DNA of 64,000 nt from Streptomyces sp. NBC_01304 (lineage in GTDB: Bacteria > Actinomycetota > Actinomycetes > Streptomycetales > Streptomycetaceae), in assembly GCF_035975855.1 (NCBI RefSeq), contig NZ_CP109055.1:4402001-4466000 (forward strand), given 5' to 3'. Position numbers and translations under genes: made by a program. Shown piece by piece: positions 31,727 through 40,701 of this stretch (within the stretch, counting starts at the first letter, position 1; each line of letters begins with the position of its first letter). The notes under the pieces were generated by a model. The model was not told the DNA's origin and did not search any database. It saw only the letters and a program-made list of their open reading frames with translations.

Positions 31727-32717
31727 GGCCCACCGCCCCGGCCACCATCGCGTCCGTGAGACCCGCGTCCAGGAGCGCGCGGGCATGCAGCAGCAGACAG
31801 GACGGCACCGACAGCGCGGCCGCCTGCGAGTCGGCAGCCCACTGGCGGGTGTCGAGGTCGCGTTCGCGGGCCCGGATGTCGGCGGCCACGGCGGGCGGGG
31901 GCCAGCGCGGGGCATTCGGGTCGTCCTGATCCGGCGCCACCTCCTCGAGGATCTCGGCGAGCCGAGGGCGGGCGGCCGGGTCCTTCGCCAGGCAGTGGCC
32001 GAGCAGCGGGCGCAGCCGTGGCGGCACTCCGGAGAGGTCCGGCGGCTCCTGCCGCACGCGGTACGTCACCCGGTCCCCGGAGCCGAACGGCGCGCGGCCG
32101 GTCGCCGCGAAGGTCAGCACCCCGCCGAGCGCGAACACATCGCAGGCCGGTCCCACTTGGGCCCCCGACACCTGCTCCGGTGACATGAAGGGCGGGGTGC
32201 CCATCACGATGCCGAGCTGGGTGATCGGGGTGGCGGTGCCGAGGCGCGAGATGCCGAAGTCGATGACGCGCGGGCCGTCCGAGGCGAGCAGGACATTGGA
32301 CGGCTTGAGGTCACGGTGCACCACGCCGGCGGCGTGGATCGCCTGCAGCGCCTCGGCCAGGCCCGCACCGAGGAGACGTAGCTGCGCCTCGTCCAGGGGC
32401 CCGCCGGAGCGCACCGCCTCGGTCAGGGAGGGCCCGGGCACGTAGACCGTGGCCAGCCAGGGCGGCTCCGCGCCGGGGTCGGCATCGACAAGGGCTGCCG
32501 TGAAGGCTCCGCTCACGGCACGGGCCGCTTCCACCTCGCGGGCGAAGCGGCGCCGGAACACCTGGTCGGCGGCGAGTTCGGGGCGGACGACCTTGACGGC
32601 CACCGGGCGACCGGCTCGGGAGCGGCCGAGATACACCCATCCCATTCCGCCCGAGCCGAGGCGGCCCACGATGCGGTAGGAGCCGACCCGCATGGGGTCG
32701 CTGACCGGTGTCCTCAT
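31707..32717 (-). CDS. Canonical bacterial Ser/Thr protein kinase (PknB-like, soluble)
   Basis: A 336-residue kinase, complete: LGSGGMGWVYLG, VAVKVV, VVHRDLKPSNVLL, VIDFGIS, the TGTPPFMSPE region with APE-like SPE, and DVFALGGVL. No TM helix or PASTA repeats follow; the last 70 residues are Pro/Ala-rich and helical. First gene of a six-gene operon that also encodes the PP2C phosphatase and the TerY-P kinase. ATG at 32717 lacks an SD; another ATG at 32693 (MRVGSYRIV) is possible. Confidence 0.9.
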   Translation of the reverse strand: MRTPVSDPMRVGSYRIVGRLGSGGMGWVYLGRSRAGRPVAVKVVRPELAADQVFRRRFAREVEAARAVSGAFTAALVDADPGAEPPWLATVYVPGPSLTEAVRSGGPLDEAQLRLLGAGLAEALQAIHAAGVVHRDLKPSNVLLASDGPRVIDFGISRLGTATPITQLGIVMGTPPFMSPEQVSGAQVGPACDVFALGGVLTFAATGRAPFGSGDRVTYRVRQEPPDLSGVPPRLRPLLGHCLAKDPAARPRLAEILEEVAPDQDDPNAPRWPPPAVAADIRARERDLDTRQWAADSQAAALSVPSCLLLHARALLDAGLTDAMVAGAVGHGRGER

Positions 32718-32868
32718 AGGCAGAGTGTGCCCGCAAATGCCGGGCCGGGAGGGGGGCACGCGGAGATTGGGCGCCCAGCCTGCACGGATCGTGGCGATAG
32801 TCAACTGCCGCGCCCCCGGGGCCTGTTGAGGCGCCGGGGGCACGGTGTGTCAGGTGTTGCGCATGGCG

Positions 32869-34707
32869 TCAGCCCAGGCGCTTGACCAGCGCGCGGTACT
32901 CGTCCCACAGCTCCTTCGGGGTGTGGTCGCCGAAGGTGTTGAGGTGTTCGGGGACCAGGGATGCCTCCTCGCGCCAGATCTCCTTGTCCACCGTGAGCAG
33001 GAACTCGAGCTCGGCGGCGGGGAGTTCGAGGCCGTTCGTGTCGAGGGAGTCGACCGTCGGCAGGATGCCGATGGGGGTCTCGACGCCCTCGGCCTTGCCG
33101 TCGAGGCGCTCGACGATCCACTTCAGGACGCGGCTGTTCTCACCGAACCCGGGCCAGACGAACTTGCCCGCCTCGTTCTTCCGGAACCAGTTGACGTAGT
33201 AGATCTTCGGGAGCTTCGCCTGGTCCTTGTCCGCGCCGACCTTGACCCAGTGGCCCATGTAGTCGCCCATGTTGTAGCCGCAGAACGGCAGCATGGCGAA
33301 CGGGTCGCGGCGCAGTTCGCCGACCTTGCCCTCGGCGGCGGCGGTCTTCTCGGAGGCGACGTTCGCGCCGAGGAAGACGCCGTGGTTCCAGTCGAAGGAC
33401 TCGGTGACCAGCGGTACGGCACTCGCCCGGCGGCCGCCGAAGAGGATCGCCGAGATCGGCACGCCCTTGGGGTCCTCCCACTCCGGCGCGATGATCGGGC
33501 ACTGCGAGGCGGGGACGGTGAAGCGGGCGTTGGGGTGGGCCGCCGGGGTGCCGGACTCCGGAGTCCAGTCGTTGCCCTTCCAGTCCGTCAGGTGGGCCGG
33601 AGTCTCCTCCGTCATGCCCTCCCACCAGATGTCGTTGTCGTCGGTGAGCGCGACGTTGGTGAAGACCGAGTTGCCCCACAGGGTCTTCATGGCGTTGGCG
33701 TTGGTGTGCTCGCCGGTGCCGGGCGCGACGCCGAAGAAGCCGGCCTCGGGGTTGATCGCGTACAGGCGGCCGTCCTCGCCGAAGCGCATCCACGCGATGT
33801 CGTCGCCGATCGTCTCGACGGTCCAGCCGGAGATCGTGGGCTCCAGCATCGCGAGGTTCGTCTTGCCGCAGGCGGACGGGAACGCGGCGGCGACGTACTT
33901 CGACTCGCCCTGCGGCGGGGTGAGCTTGAGGATCAGCATGTGCTCGGCGAGCCAGCCCTCGTCGCGCGCCATGACGGACGCGATGCGCAGGGCGTAGCAC
34001 TTCTTGCCGAGCAGGGCGTTGCCGCCGTAGCCGGAGCCGTAGGACCAGATCTCGCGGTCCTCGGGGAAGTGCGAGATGTACTTCGTGGTGTTGCAGGGCC
34101 ACGGGACGTCGGCCTCGCCCTCCTGGAGCGGGGCGCCCAGGGTGTGCACGGCCTTCACGAAGAAGCCGTCCGTGCCGAGCTCGTCCAGGACCGGCCGGCC
34201 CATGCGGGTCATCGTGCGCATCGAGACGGCGACGTACGCGGAGTCGGTGATCTCCACGCCGATCGCGGAGAGCTCCGAGCCGAGCGGGCCCATGCAGAAC
34301 GGCACGACGTACATGGTCCGGCCGCGCATCGAGCCGCGGAAGATGCCTTCCCGCCCGTCCTTGCCCTGGAAGATCTCCCGCATCTCGGCGGGGGCCTTCC
34401 AGTGGTTGGTCGGGCCCGCGTCCTCCTCCTGCTCGGAGCAGATGAAGGTGCGGTCCTCCACGCGGGCGACGTCGGTCGGGTCGGACGCGGCGTAGTAGGA
34501 GTTCGGGCGCTTGATCGGGTCGAGCTTCTTGAACGTGCCCTTCGCGACCAGTTCCTCGGCGAGGCGCTCGTACTCCGCCTCGGAGCCGTCGCACCAGACC
34601 ACCCTGTCCGGCTGCGTGAGTGCTGCGATCTCGTCTACCCAGGAGATGAGCTCCTGGTGGTTGGTGGGGGCCGTGCCAGAAGAGGGAGCCGCGATGTCGC
34701 GCGCCAC
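32869..34707 (-). CDS. pckG: Phosphoenolpyruvate carboxykinase (GTP)
   Basis: A 612-residue cytosolic enzyme converting oxaloacetate and GTP to PEP, GDP and CO2, entering gluconeogenesis. Motifs: [13 protein letters not shown] (kinase-1a), DDIAWMRF (kinase-2), [20 protein letters not shown], and [17 protein letters not shown] at 34707 follows AGGAG by 6 nt; the ORF's further 27 codons upstream are not needed. Length is typical of GTP-dependent PEPCK. Confidence 0.97.
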   Translation of the reverse strand: MARDIAAPSSGTAPTNHQELISWVDEIAALTQPDRVVWCDGSEAEYERLAEELVAKGTFKKLDPIKRPNSYYAASDPTDVARVEDRTFICSEQEEDAGPTNHWKAPAEMREIFQGKDGREGIFRGSMRGRTMYVVPFCMGPLGSELSAIGVEITDSAYVAVSMRTMTRMGRPVLDELGTDGFFVKAVHTLGAPLQEGEADVPWPCNTTKYISHFPEDREIWSYGSGYGGNALLGKKCYALRIASVMARDEGWLAEHMLILKLTPPQGESKYVAAAFPSACGKTNLAMLEPTISGWTVETIGDDIAWMRFGEDGRLYAINPEAGFFGVAPGTGEHTNANAMKTLWGNSVFTNVALTDDNDIWWEGMTEETPAHLTDWKGNDWTPESGTPAAHPNARFTVPASQCPIIAPEWEDPKGVPISAILFGGRRASAVPLVTESFDWNHGVFLGANVASEKTAAAEGKVGELRRDPFAMLPFCGYNMGDYMGHWVKVGADKDQAKLPKIYYVNWFRKNEAGKFVWPGFGENSRVLKWIVERLDGKAEGVETPIGILPTVDSLDTNGLELPAAELEFLLTVDKEIWREEASLVPEHLNTFGDHTPKELWDEYRALVKRLG

Positions 34708-34941
34708 GATCGCTCCTAAATGAGGGATTTTTTGGAGTTGGGCCCCGTGGGGGCTGCGACCCGGATACCGCGCTCTTGGAAGAAACACAGCCGCTCATCC
34801 GGTGCCGACCGCACTCATTTGATCATCCGACGGCTTCGCCCATATGTCCAGAGGGCCTCACACGTGAGCATGCTCTCTCTTTGAGGGCCCGTCTCCTCTC
34901 TTTGAGCGGGGACTTACGGTGCCGTAGGTACCATCGAGCGC

Positions 34942-35646
34942 ATGACCTCACCCTCGGCCGAGGCGCCGACTTCCGCAGCCGGAGCGGCGAGCCGGATCAC
35001 GGACATGGAGTATGTGAAGCCCCGCATGCGCGGCTGGCTGCACGCCGGGATGTTCCCCGCGGTCCTCGTATCGGGCCTGGCCCTGCTGGTCTTCACGGAC
35101 TCCACCCGGGCCCGGGTCGCCAGCGGCATCTTCGTCCTGACCGCCTGTCTGCTCTTCGGAGTAAGCGGGATCTACCACCGCGGCACCTGGGGTCCGCGCG
35201 GCGAGGCGATCCTGCGCCGGCTCGACCACGCCAATATCTTCCTGATCATCGCGGGTACGTACACGCCGCTCGCCCTGCTGCTCCTCCCGGGCAGCACCGC
35301 ACGCCCGCTGCTGTGGGCGATCTGGGCGGCCGCGGTGGCGGGCATCGCCTTCCGGGTCTTCTGGGTCGGCGCCCCGCGCTGGCTCTACACCCCCTGTTAC
35401 ATCGCGATGGGCTGGGCGGCGGTCTTCTTCCTGCCCGACTTCATGCGGAGCGGCGGTGTCGCCGTGCTCGTCCTGGTGATCGTCGGCGGGCTGCTCTACA
35501 GCGCGGGCGGCGTGATCTACGGCATCAAGCGGCCGAACCCGTCACCGCGGTGGTTCGGCTTCCACGAGGTGTTCCACTCCCTCACCCTGGCCGCCTTCGT
35601 CGCGCACTACGTCGCGATCTCGCTGGTGGCGTATCAGTACACCTGA
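34942..35646 (+). CDS. Hemolysin III / PAQR-type membrane protein
   Basis: A 234-residue, seven-helix protein of the YqfA/hemolysin III (PAQR) family. Conserved polar points are SGIYHRG, LDHANIFLIIAGTYTPL and the last helix FHEVFHSLTLAAFVAHY with the zinc-type His set. Function of bacterial members is poorly known; a ceramidase-like hydrolase role is proposed for the superfamily. It diverges from pckG across a 234-bp gap in which I see no clear operator. Confidence 0.88.
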   Translation: MTSPSAEAPTSAAGAASRITDMEYVKPRMRGWLHAGMFPAVLVSGLALLVFTDSTRARVASGIFVLTACLLFGVSGIYHRGTWGPRGEAILRRLDHANIFLIIAGTYTPLALLLLPGSTARPLLWAIWAAAVAGIAFRVFWVGAPRWLYTPCYIAMGWAAVFFLPDFMRSGGVAVLVLVIVGGLLYSAGGVIYGIKRPNPSPRWFGFHEVFHSLTLAAFVAHYVAISLVAYQYT

Positions 35647-35678
35647 CCTGGCAAGACCTGGCAACACCCGCAACGCAG

Positions 35679-35706
35679 GGCCGCGACCGACCGGTCGCGG
35701 CCTTTT
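35679..35706 (+). terminator. Intrinsic terminator after the hemolysin III gene
   Basis: GGCCGCGACC (35679-35688), loop GACC, GGTCGCGGCC (35693-35702), then TTTT. A perfect 10-bp stem 32 bp after the stop codon. Confidence 0.85.
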
Positions 35707-35716
35707 GCGTGCCCGG

Positions 35717-35846
35717 ATCCGTGCGTCCAATCCGTGCGTCCAATCCGTGCGTCCAATCCGTGCGTCCAATCCGTGCGTCCAATCCGTGCGTCCAATCCGT
35801 GCGTCCAATCCGTGCGCCCAATCCGTGCGTCCAATCCGTGCGCCCA
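35717..35846. repeat. Ten perfect-register 13-bp tandem repeats
   Basis: Ten head-to-tail units of ATCCGTGCGTCCA; units 8 and 10 carry GCGCCCA instead of GCGTCCA, the others are identical. The array ends 6 bp before the TTGACA of the exporter promoter. Confidence 0.95.
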
Positions 35847-35852
35847 AAAAAC

Positions 35853-35889
35853 TTGACAGTCACTCTCACTTGAGAGCTACTCTCATTTC
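35853..35889 (+). promoter_or_regulatory. Exporter promoter with overlapping TetR-type operators, likely leaderless
   Basis: TTGACA (35853-35858) and TACTCT (35878-35883) form a promoter with a long 19-bp spacer; the ATG at 35890 begins 6 bp after the -10, so the mRNA is probably leaderless. CTCTC-ACTT-GAGAG (35863-35876) and GAGAG-CTA-CTCTC (35872-35884) are overlapping dyads covering the spacer and -10, as expected for an operator of the TetR protein encoded downstream. Confidence 0.7.
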
Positions 35890-37476
35890 ATGACGACGAC
35901 ACAGGGCACGACGACAGGCACGACGACAGACGTGGGAGTCCAGAACCTGGACCCCCGTCGCTGGTGGGCGCTCGGCGCCATGGTCGCGAGCATGCTGGTG
36001 CTCGGCTTCGACACTACGATCCTCAATGTGGCACTGCCGACGATGGCCGAGCAGCTGGGCGCCACCACCGGTCAGCAGCAGTGGATGGCCGACTCCTACC
36101 TCGTGATGCTCGCCGCGCTGATGCTCCCCGCGGGGCTCCTCGGCGACCGCTTCGGGCGCCGCAAGATGCTGATCACCGGCCTGGCGATCTTCCTGGCCGG
36201 ATCGGTGGTCGGTGCGCTCGCCGGGAGCGTGGAGCCGGTCATCGCGGCCCGGGCCGCGATGGGCGTCGGCGCCGCTCTGGTGATGCCGCTCGCGATGGCC
36301 GTGCTGCCCTCGCTGTTCCCGGCACACGAGCGGGGCAAGGCCATGGGCATCATCACCGCCGCGTCCGCGCTCGGGATGCCGCTCGGGCCGATCATCGGGG
36401 GCTGGCTGCTGAACCACTTCTGGTGGGGCTCGGTCTTCCTGATCAACATCCCGATGGTCGCCATCGGCGTCGCCGCCTGCGCGTTCCTGCTGCCGGAGAC
36501 CCGCGACCCGGCCTCGCCCAAGGTCGATGTGCTCTCCACCGCGCTCACCGCGTCCGGGCTCGCCGCGCTGACGTACGGGATCATCGAGGCCCCGACGCGC
36601 GGCTGGGGCGACCCGCTGGTCGTCGGGATGCTGGCCGGCAGCGTGGTGCTGATCGCGGCGCTGGTCGTCCGCGAACGCCGGATGGTCCGGCCGATGCTGG
36701 ACCTGAAGCTGCTCGGCCACCGGCCGTTCCTGCTCAACACCCTTGCCGCGACGCTGGTGATGTTCATCCTCTCCGGGCTGCTGTTCCTCCTTCCCCCCTA
36801 TCTACAGGCCGTGCTCGGCAACGACGCGTTCGGCACCGGGGTGCGGCTGCTGCCGATGATGGGCGGTCTGGTGGTCGCCGCCAAGGCCGCCGCTCCCCTC
36901 GTGGAGAAGATCGGGGCGCGGATCGTGATCAGCGCGGGGCTCGTGGTCCTGGCCTTCGCGGCGCTGCTCGGGACGCGGACCACCGTGGACAGCGGGTACG
37001 GGTTCACCGCGCTGTGGCTGTCGATCACCGGGATCGGCTTCGGCTTCGCGATGATGCCCGCCATGACGACCGCGCTGAACACCCTGCCGCGGGACCGGGC
37101 GGGCAGTGGGTCGGGGCTCCTGATGACCGTACGGCAGGTCGGCGGGGCGATCGGGATCGCGCTGCTCGGGTCGCTCCTCGCGAGTGCCTTCGCGGACAGG
37201 CTGAACACCGGGGGCCTGCCCGGCCCCGTCGCCGATCAGGCCAAGGAGTCCGTGGTCGCCGCCCACATGATCGCGCAGAAGATGGGCGACGCCCCGCTCG
37301 CGGCGGCCGCCAACTCCAGCTACGTACACGGAATGACCCTCGTCCTCGCGGTGTGCGGGATCGCCGCCCTGGTGACCGCGGTGCTCGCGGCGGTGCTGCT
37401 GCCCGGGCGGGACAGGGAGCCGGCGAAGGACGCGGCGCCGGCCCCGGACGTGGCCCCCGCCCGTGCCGATGCCTGA
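35890..37476 (+). CDS. MFS multidrug exporter, DHA2 (EmrB/QacA) family
   Basis: A 528-residue proton-driven exporter with about 14 TM segments. Motif A GLLGDRFGRRKML lies between TM2 and TM3, motif D1 VGFDTTILNVALP-like sequence is in TM1 (LGFDTTILNVALPTM), and motif C GMPLGPIIGGWLL is in TM5. It likely expels lipophilic compounds. The tetR gene overlaps its 3' end, a usual exporter/repressor pair. Confidence 0.93.
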   Translation: MTTTQGTTTGTTTDVGVQNLDPRRWWALGAMVASMLVLGFDTTILNVALPTMAEQLGATTGQQQWMADSYLVMLAALMLPAGLLGDRFGRRKMLITGLAIFLAGSVVGALAGSVEPVIAARAAMGVGAALVMPLAMAVLPSLFPAHERGKAMGIITAASALGMPLGPIIGGWLLNHFWWGSVFLINIPMVAIGVAACAFLLPETRDPASPKVDVLSTALTASGLAALTYGIIEAPTRGWGDPLVVGMLAGSVVLIAALVVRERRMVRPMLDLKLLGHRPFLLNTLAATLVMFILSGLLFLLPPYLQAVLGNDAFGTGVRLLPMMGGLVVAAKAAAPLVEKIGARIVISAGLVVLAFAALLGTRTTVDSGYGFTALWLSITGIGFGFAMMPAMTTALNTLPRDRAGSGSGLLMTVRQVGGAIGIALLGSLLASAFADRLNTGGLPGPVADQAKESVVAAHMIAQKMGDAPLAAAANSSYVHGMTLVLAVCGIAALVTAVLAAVLLPGRDREPAKDAAPAPDVAPARADA

Positions 37477-38143
37477 GAATGCCCTCATGGCCGCCAGTCC
37501 CCGCAGCACGAAGTCCCCTGCTCAGATCCTCAGCGAGTTCGTCGAGGCACAGCCCGCGATGGGCCTGCGCGAGCGGAAGAAGATCGCGACCAGGGTCGCC
37601 ATCCGCCGCTCGACGTACAGGTTGATCGCCGAGCAGGGGTGGGACGCGACCACCATCGAGCAGATCGCGGCGGGGGCGGAGGTCTCGCCGTCCACCGTCT
37701 TCCGGTACTTCCCCGCCAAGGAAGACATCGTCCTCACCGACGAGTACGACCCGATCATGCTGGCCGTGCTGGGGTCGCGGCCCCTGGACGAACCGCCGCT
37801 GGAATCCATCCGGTACGTGATGGTCATCGCCCTCAACGCCATGATGGAAGTCCCGGACGAGCGCGCCGAGATGATCCAGCGGACCAAGCTCATGGTCGAG
37901 GTCCCGGCGATCCGGGCCCATATGACCGAGACCATGTCGGCCACTTCGCGGTTGCTCGCGGGGGCTCTGGCCGAGCGGGGTGGGCGGGCTGCGGATGATC
38001 TGGAGGTTCGGATCTTTACTGCCGCTGTGTTGGGTGCGCTGCGTGAGGTGACGATCGTGTGGGGTGAAGGGGGCTTCGAGGAGGATGTGGTGGGGCTGGT
38101 GAATCGGGCGTTGGACATGTTTACGCAGGGGCTGACGTTGTAG
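37469..38143 (+). CDS. TetR-family repressor, likely controls the adjacent exporter
   Basis: A 224-residue regulator. The N-terminal HTH (about residues 40-85) reads RSTYRLIAEQGWDATTIEQIAAGAEVSPSTVFRYF-like, split here as TTIEQIAAGAEVSPSTVFRY and FPAKEDIVL. The C-terminal ligand-binding domain is helical. ATG at 37469 overlaps the exporter stop by 8 bp; a GTG at 37463 is an alternative. It should bind the dyads before the exporter and dissociate on binding an exported compound. Confidence 0.93.
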   Translation: MPENALMAASPRSTKSPAQILSEFVEAQPAMGLRERKKIATRVAIRRSTYRLIAEQGWDATTIEQIAAGAEVSPSTVFRYFPAKEDIVLTDEYDPIMLAVLGSRPLDEPPLESIRYVMVIALNAMMEVPDERAEMIQRTKLMVEVPAIRAHMTETMSATSRLLAGALAERGGRAADDLEVRIFTAAVLGALREVTIVWGEGGFEEDVVGLVNRALDMFTQGLTL

Positions 38144-38152
38144 GGGGCGTGC

Positions 38153-38176
38153 GGGTGGGGGCGGGGTGGGGTGGGG
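38153..38176 (+). other. G-quadruplex-type G-runs
   Basis: Five runs of three to five G separated by single bases (for example GGGGCGGGGTGGGGTGGGG) lie just after the tetR stop and can also pair with the C-rich arm of the adjacent repeat. They may help end transcription from either side. Confidence 0.5.
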
Positions 38177-38182
38177 ATTTTG

Positions 38183-38255
38183 TCCCCGCCCCGCCCCTTC
38201 CCGTAAGGCTGCCGCCGGCTTCAAAGGATTGTCCTCGAACGCCGCACGGGCTGAA
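38183..38255. repeat. G-arm repeat, copy 7 (left arm and variant core)
   Basis: The C-rich arm CCCCGCCCCGCCCCTTCC and a drifted core (GAACGCCGCACGGGCTGA) run to the base before the stop codon of the oxidase gene. The G-rich right arm is absent. Confidence 0.75.
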
Positions 38256-40652
38256 TTAGCAGGCCCGACCGTTTCCGTCCGGGTCCAGGCCCAAGGGATC
38301 GTCCTTGCCGTTGAGCTTCAAACGGCCGTAGTTGTGGTTCTTGAGCCAGGTGCAGCGGGCCTTGGTGGTGTCTGCGACCTCGGGCGGGAATGCCGTCGGG
38401 ACGCAGACGTTCGCGGAGCCGTAGTGGCGGTCGCAGCCTGCGATCGTGGGGCTCACCGGGGCCGAGTCGCGCTTCTTGCCCGCCTTCTTCTCCTTGCCCG
38501 ACGGGTCGGACGCGAAGTCGTGGACGTGCGCCGCGGGGGCGTCCTCGGCCAGCGCGGCCGGGCCGCCGACGTGGACCCACTCGGCCACCGACGGCACCCC
38601 GTTCGCGTCGACCGCGAAGAGCATGTACCAGCCGGGCGGGGCCAGGTTGGGGTTGGCGGTGACGTTCAGGTCGATGTTGTTTCCGTCGACCGTGAGCGGC
38701 AGGTCCACGAAGCGCTGGTTCGGGTCGGAGGAGTGCGTGACCGCCGCCGGGCGGATCAACTCCGCCTTGGCGATGGGCCGGTCGACCGTGATGCGCTGCG
38801 TGTCGCCGTACGTCCACTGCTTGTCGATCACCGAAGTGATCTTCGGGCGCGGGCCCTTGAAGAGGTACGGCGGGGTGTAGATGGACACGTCGTGGTTCCA
38901 GGTTCCGTTGCCCGGGTTGTCGCCCGTCGTCATCACGCGGCCGTCGGGCAGGAGGAAGGCTGACGAGTGGTAGCCGCGCTCCTCCGGGTCGGCCGCCACC
39001 GGGTCGAAGGTGTTCGTCACCGGGTCGTAGAGCGAGGACTCGTAGACCGGGTCGGCACGGTCGTGCAGGGCGCCGCCCGTCTCCAGGACCTTGCCGTCCG
39101 GAAGCAGCACCGCGGAGACGTACATCTTGCCCTCGTCACCGGTCTGCGGACGCTTGCCCGCACCCTGGTCGACGGTGCCCTGCGGGATCAACGGGCCATG
39201 TACGTAGGCCGGGTTGGCGGCCTTCAGGTCGATGATGTCGACCAGGCGGTTGGCCACCGGGTTGACCTCGTTGTTGCCGCCGCCCATCGTGATGACCTTC
39301 TGGTCCTGGGCGGGCGGCAGCAGCACGCTCGCGGACTCGTCGCGCTGGTCCTTGTTCTGCAGGCCCGGCACGTCCGTGATCTTGTTCTGGCCGTAGTCGT
39401 AGAGCGAGGCGCCGGTGCCCGGTGTGCCGTTGCCGAAGGTGTGGCTGCCCGAGTAGAAGAGACGGCCGTCCTGCATCAGGATCATCGACGGGTACAGACC
39501 CCAGTACGACCACGTCTGGTTGACCTCGTTCAGCGGCAGCCACTTCCGCTGGGCCTCGGAGAACTTCTCGGCCGTGACCGAGCCGGTCGAGTCCTCCTTC
39601 AGGCCGCCGAAGGAGATGACGTCACCGTTGCCGAGGACGGTGGCGGACGGGTACCAGTGGCCGTCGTTCATGTCGTTCGTCTTGATGTAGGCCTCGGTGG
39701 CCGGATCGAAGATGTACGAGTCCTTGTAGCCCTGGTAGCCGATCTTGCCGTCGGCCGTGGGGAAGCCCTTCGTGCCGCTCATCACGAGGACCTTGCCGTC
39801 CTGGAGCTGGACGTGGCCGGCGCAGAACATGTCCTTGGGGGTGGGGATCTGCTTGTACGTCCCCGTCTTCGGGTCGTAGACGGCCGAGGTGAACTTGCCC
39901 GCCTCGAAGGCCGCCTTGTCGTTGCCCGAGCCCGCGATCAGCAGGATCTTGCCGTTGTTGAGGACGACCGAGTGCATGGACCTGACCGGGTTCGGGGTGG
40001 CAAGGACCTCCCACTTGCCGTCCTTGCACTGCTCGGGGGTGCCCGTGCAGCCCGGGTCGACCACCGGGGGCGGGACCTCTTCCATCACGTAGTCGTCCGT
40101 GGTGACGGAGCCCGTGCCGTAGACGGAGACGCCCCAGGAGATCTGGTCCGTGTTCGGCGGGACGGGGGGTGTGCGCACCTCAGCCTTGGCGTAAGTCCCG
40201 CTGACCGGGAGGGTCTTGAGGTCCGTCCAGTACTGCCAGCCGGCCGTCTTGTCGTGGCGGAACAGGGTCATCGACGCGTCGGGGGTGGTGGATTTGTACC
40301 AGAGGGAGAGGTCGTACTGCTTGTCCGGCGTCGCGGCCGGGGAGCAGGTGGCGTTCTCCGTGATCAGGGCCTTGCGGTCGCCGTCGACGCGTCTGGTGAG
40401 CGCTACCTTCATGGCCTTCGTGCCGGAGTGCGCTTCCGCTTGTCCGGTGGTGGTGAAGGTGTAGTCGTTGTTGCCCCAGCCGGATTTTTCCCAGCAGTCG
40501 GGCATGTCCGTGCCCGGGGCTCCGGCGGTTTCGAAGCCTGGGTTTTTGATGAGGTTGGGGGCTGCGCTTGCCCCCTGCGGTGGCGTGGCCAGGAGGAGCC
40601 CTGTAGTCAGGGCTCCTACCCCTATCAGGGCTGATCTGCGGCGTGGTTTCAC
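38256..40652 (-). CDS. Secreted galactose/glyoxal-oxidase-like copper-radical protein with Excalibur-like tail
   Basis: A 798-residue exported protein. Signal peptide 1-30 (cleavage ASA/A). Residues 33-190 are a CBM-like beta domain (NLIKNPGFETAG). Residues 210-640 are Kelch repeats of the galactose-oxidase fold; candidate copper-radical residues are present: Cys in MFCAGH, Tyr in HWYPSATVL, Tyr-His in GYHSSAFLL, and His in AEWVHVG of the C-terminal Ig-like domain. After a linker the last 60 residues (CDRHYGS...DPDGNGRAC) resemble an Excalibur calcium-binding module. It likely oxidises an alcohol of a surface glycan or glyoxal; substrate is unknown. Confidence 0.85.
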   Translation of the reverse strand: MKPRRRSALIGVGALTTGLLLATPPQGASAAPNLIKNPGFETAGAPGTDMPDCWEKSGWGNNDYTFTTTGQAEAHSGTKAMKVALTRRVDGDRKALITENATCSPAATPDKQYDLSLWYKSTTPDASMTLFRHDKTAGWQYWTDLKTLPVSGTYAKAEVRTPPVPPNTDQISWGVSVYGTGSVTTDDYVMEEVPPPVVDPGCTGTPEQCKDGKWEVLATPNPVRSMHSVVLNNGKILLIAGSGNDKAAFEAGKFTSAVYDPKTGTYKQIPTPKDMFCAGHVQLQDGKVLVMSGTKGFPTADGKIGYQGYKDSYIFDPATEAYIKTNDMNDGHWYPSATVLGNGDVISFGGLKEDSTGSVTAEKFSEAQRKWLPLNEVNQTWSYWGLYPSMILMQDGRLFYSGSHTFGNGTPGTGASLYDYGQNKITDVPGLQNKDQRDESASVLLPPAQDQKVITMGGGNNEVNPVANRLVDIIDLKAANPAYVHGPLIPQGTVDQGAGKRPQTGDEGKMYVSAVLLPDGKVLETGGALHDRADPVYESSLYDPVTNTFDPVAADPEERGYHSSAFLLPDGRVMTTGDNPGNGTWNHDVSIYTPPYLFKGPRPKITSVIDKQWTYGDTQRITVDRPIAKAELIRPAAVTHSSDPNQRFVDLPLTVDGNNIDLNVTANPNLAPPGWYMLFAVDANGVPSVAEWVHVGGPAALAEDAPAAHVHDFASDPSGKEKKAGKKRDSAPVSPTIAGCDRHYGSANVCVPTAFPPEVADTTKARCTWLKNHNYGRLKLNGKDDPLGLDPDGNGRAC

Positions 40653-40701
40653 TTGCTTGTCCCCCTTTTGGTGCGGCTCGTGTGTGGTTCCGGTTTTGTT
40701 T

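Noticed and set aside
35717..35846. Tandem 13-bp repeats considered as a CRISPR array
   Set aside because: There are no spacers between units, and no cas gene is near. It is a simple tandem repeat.
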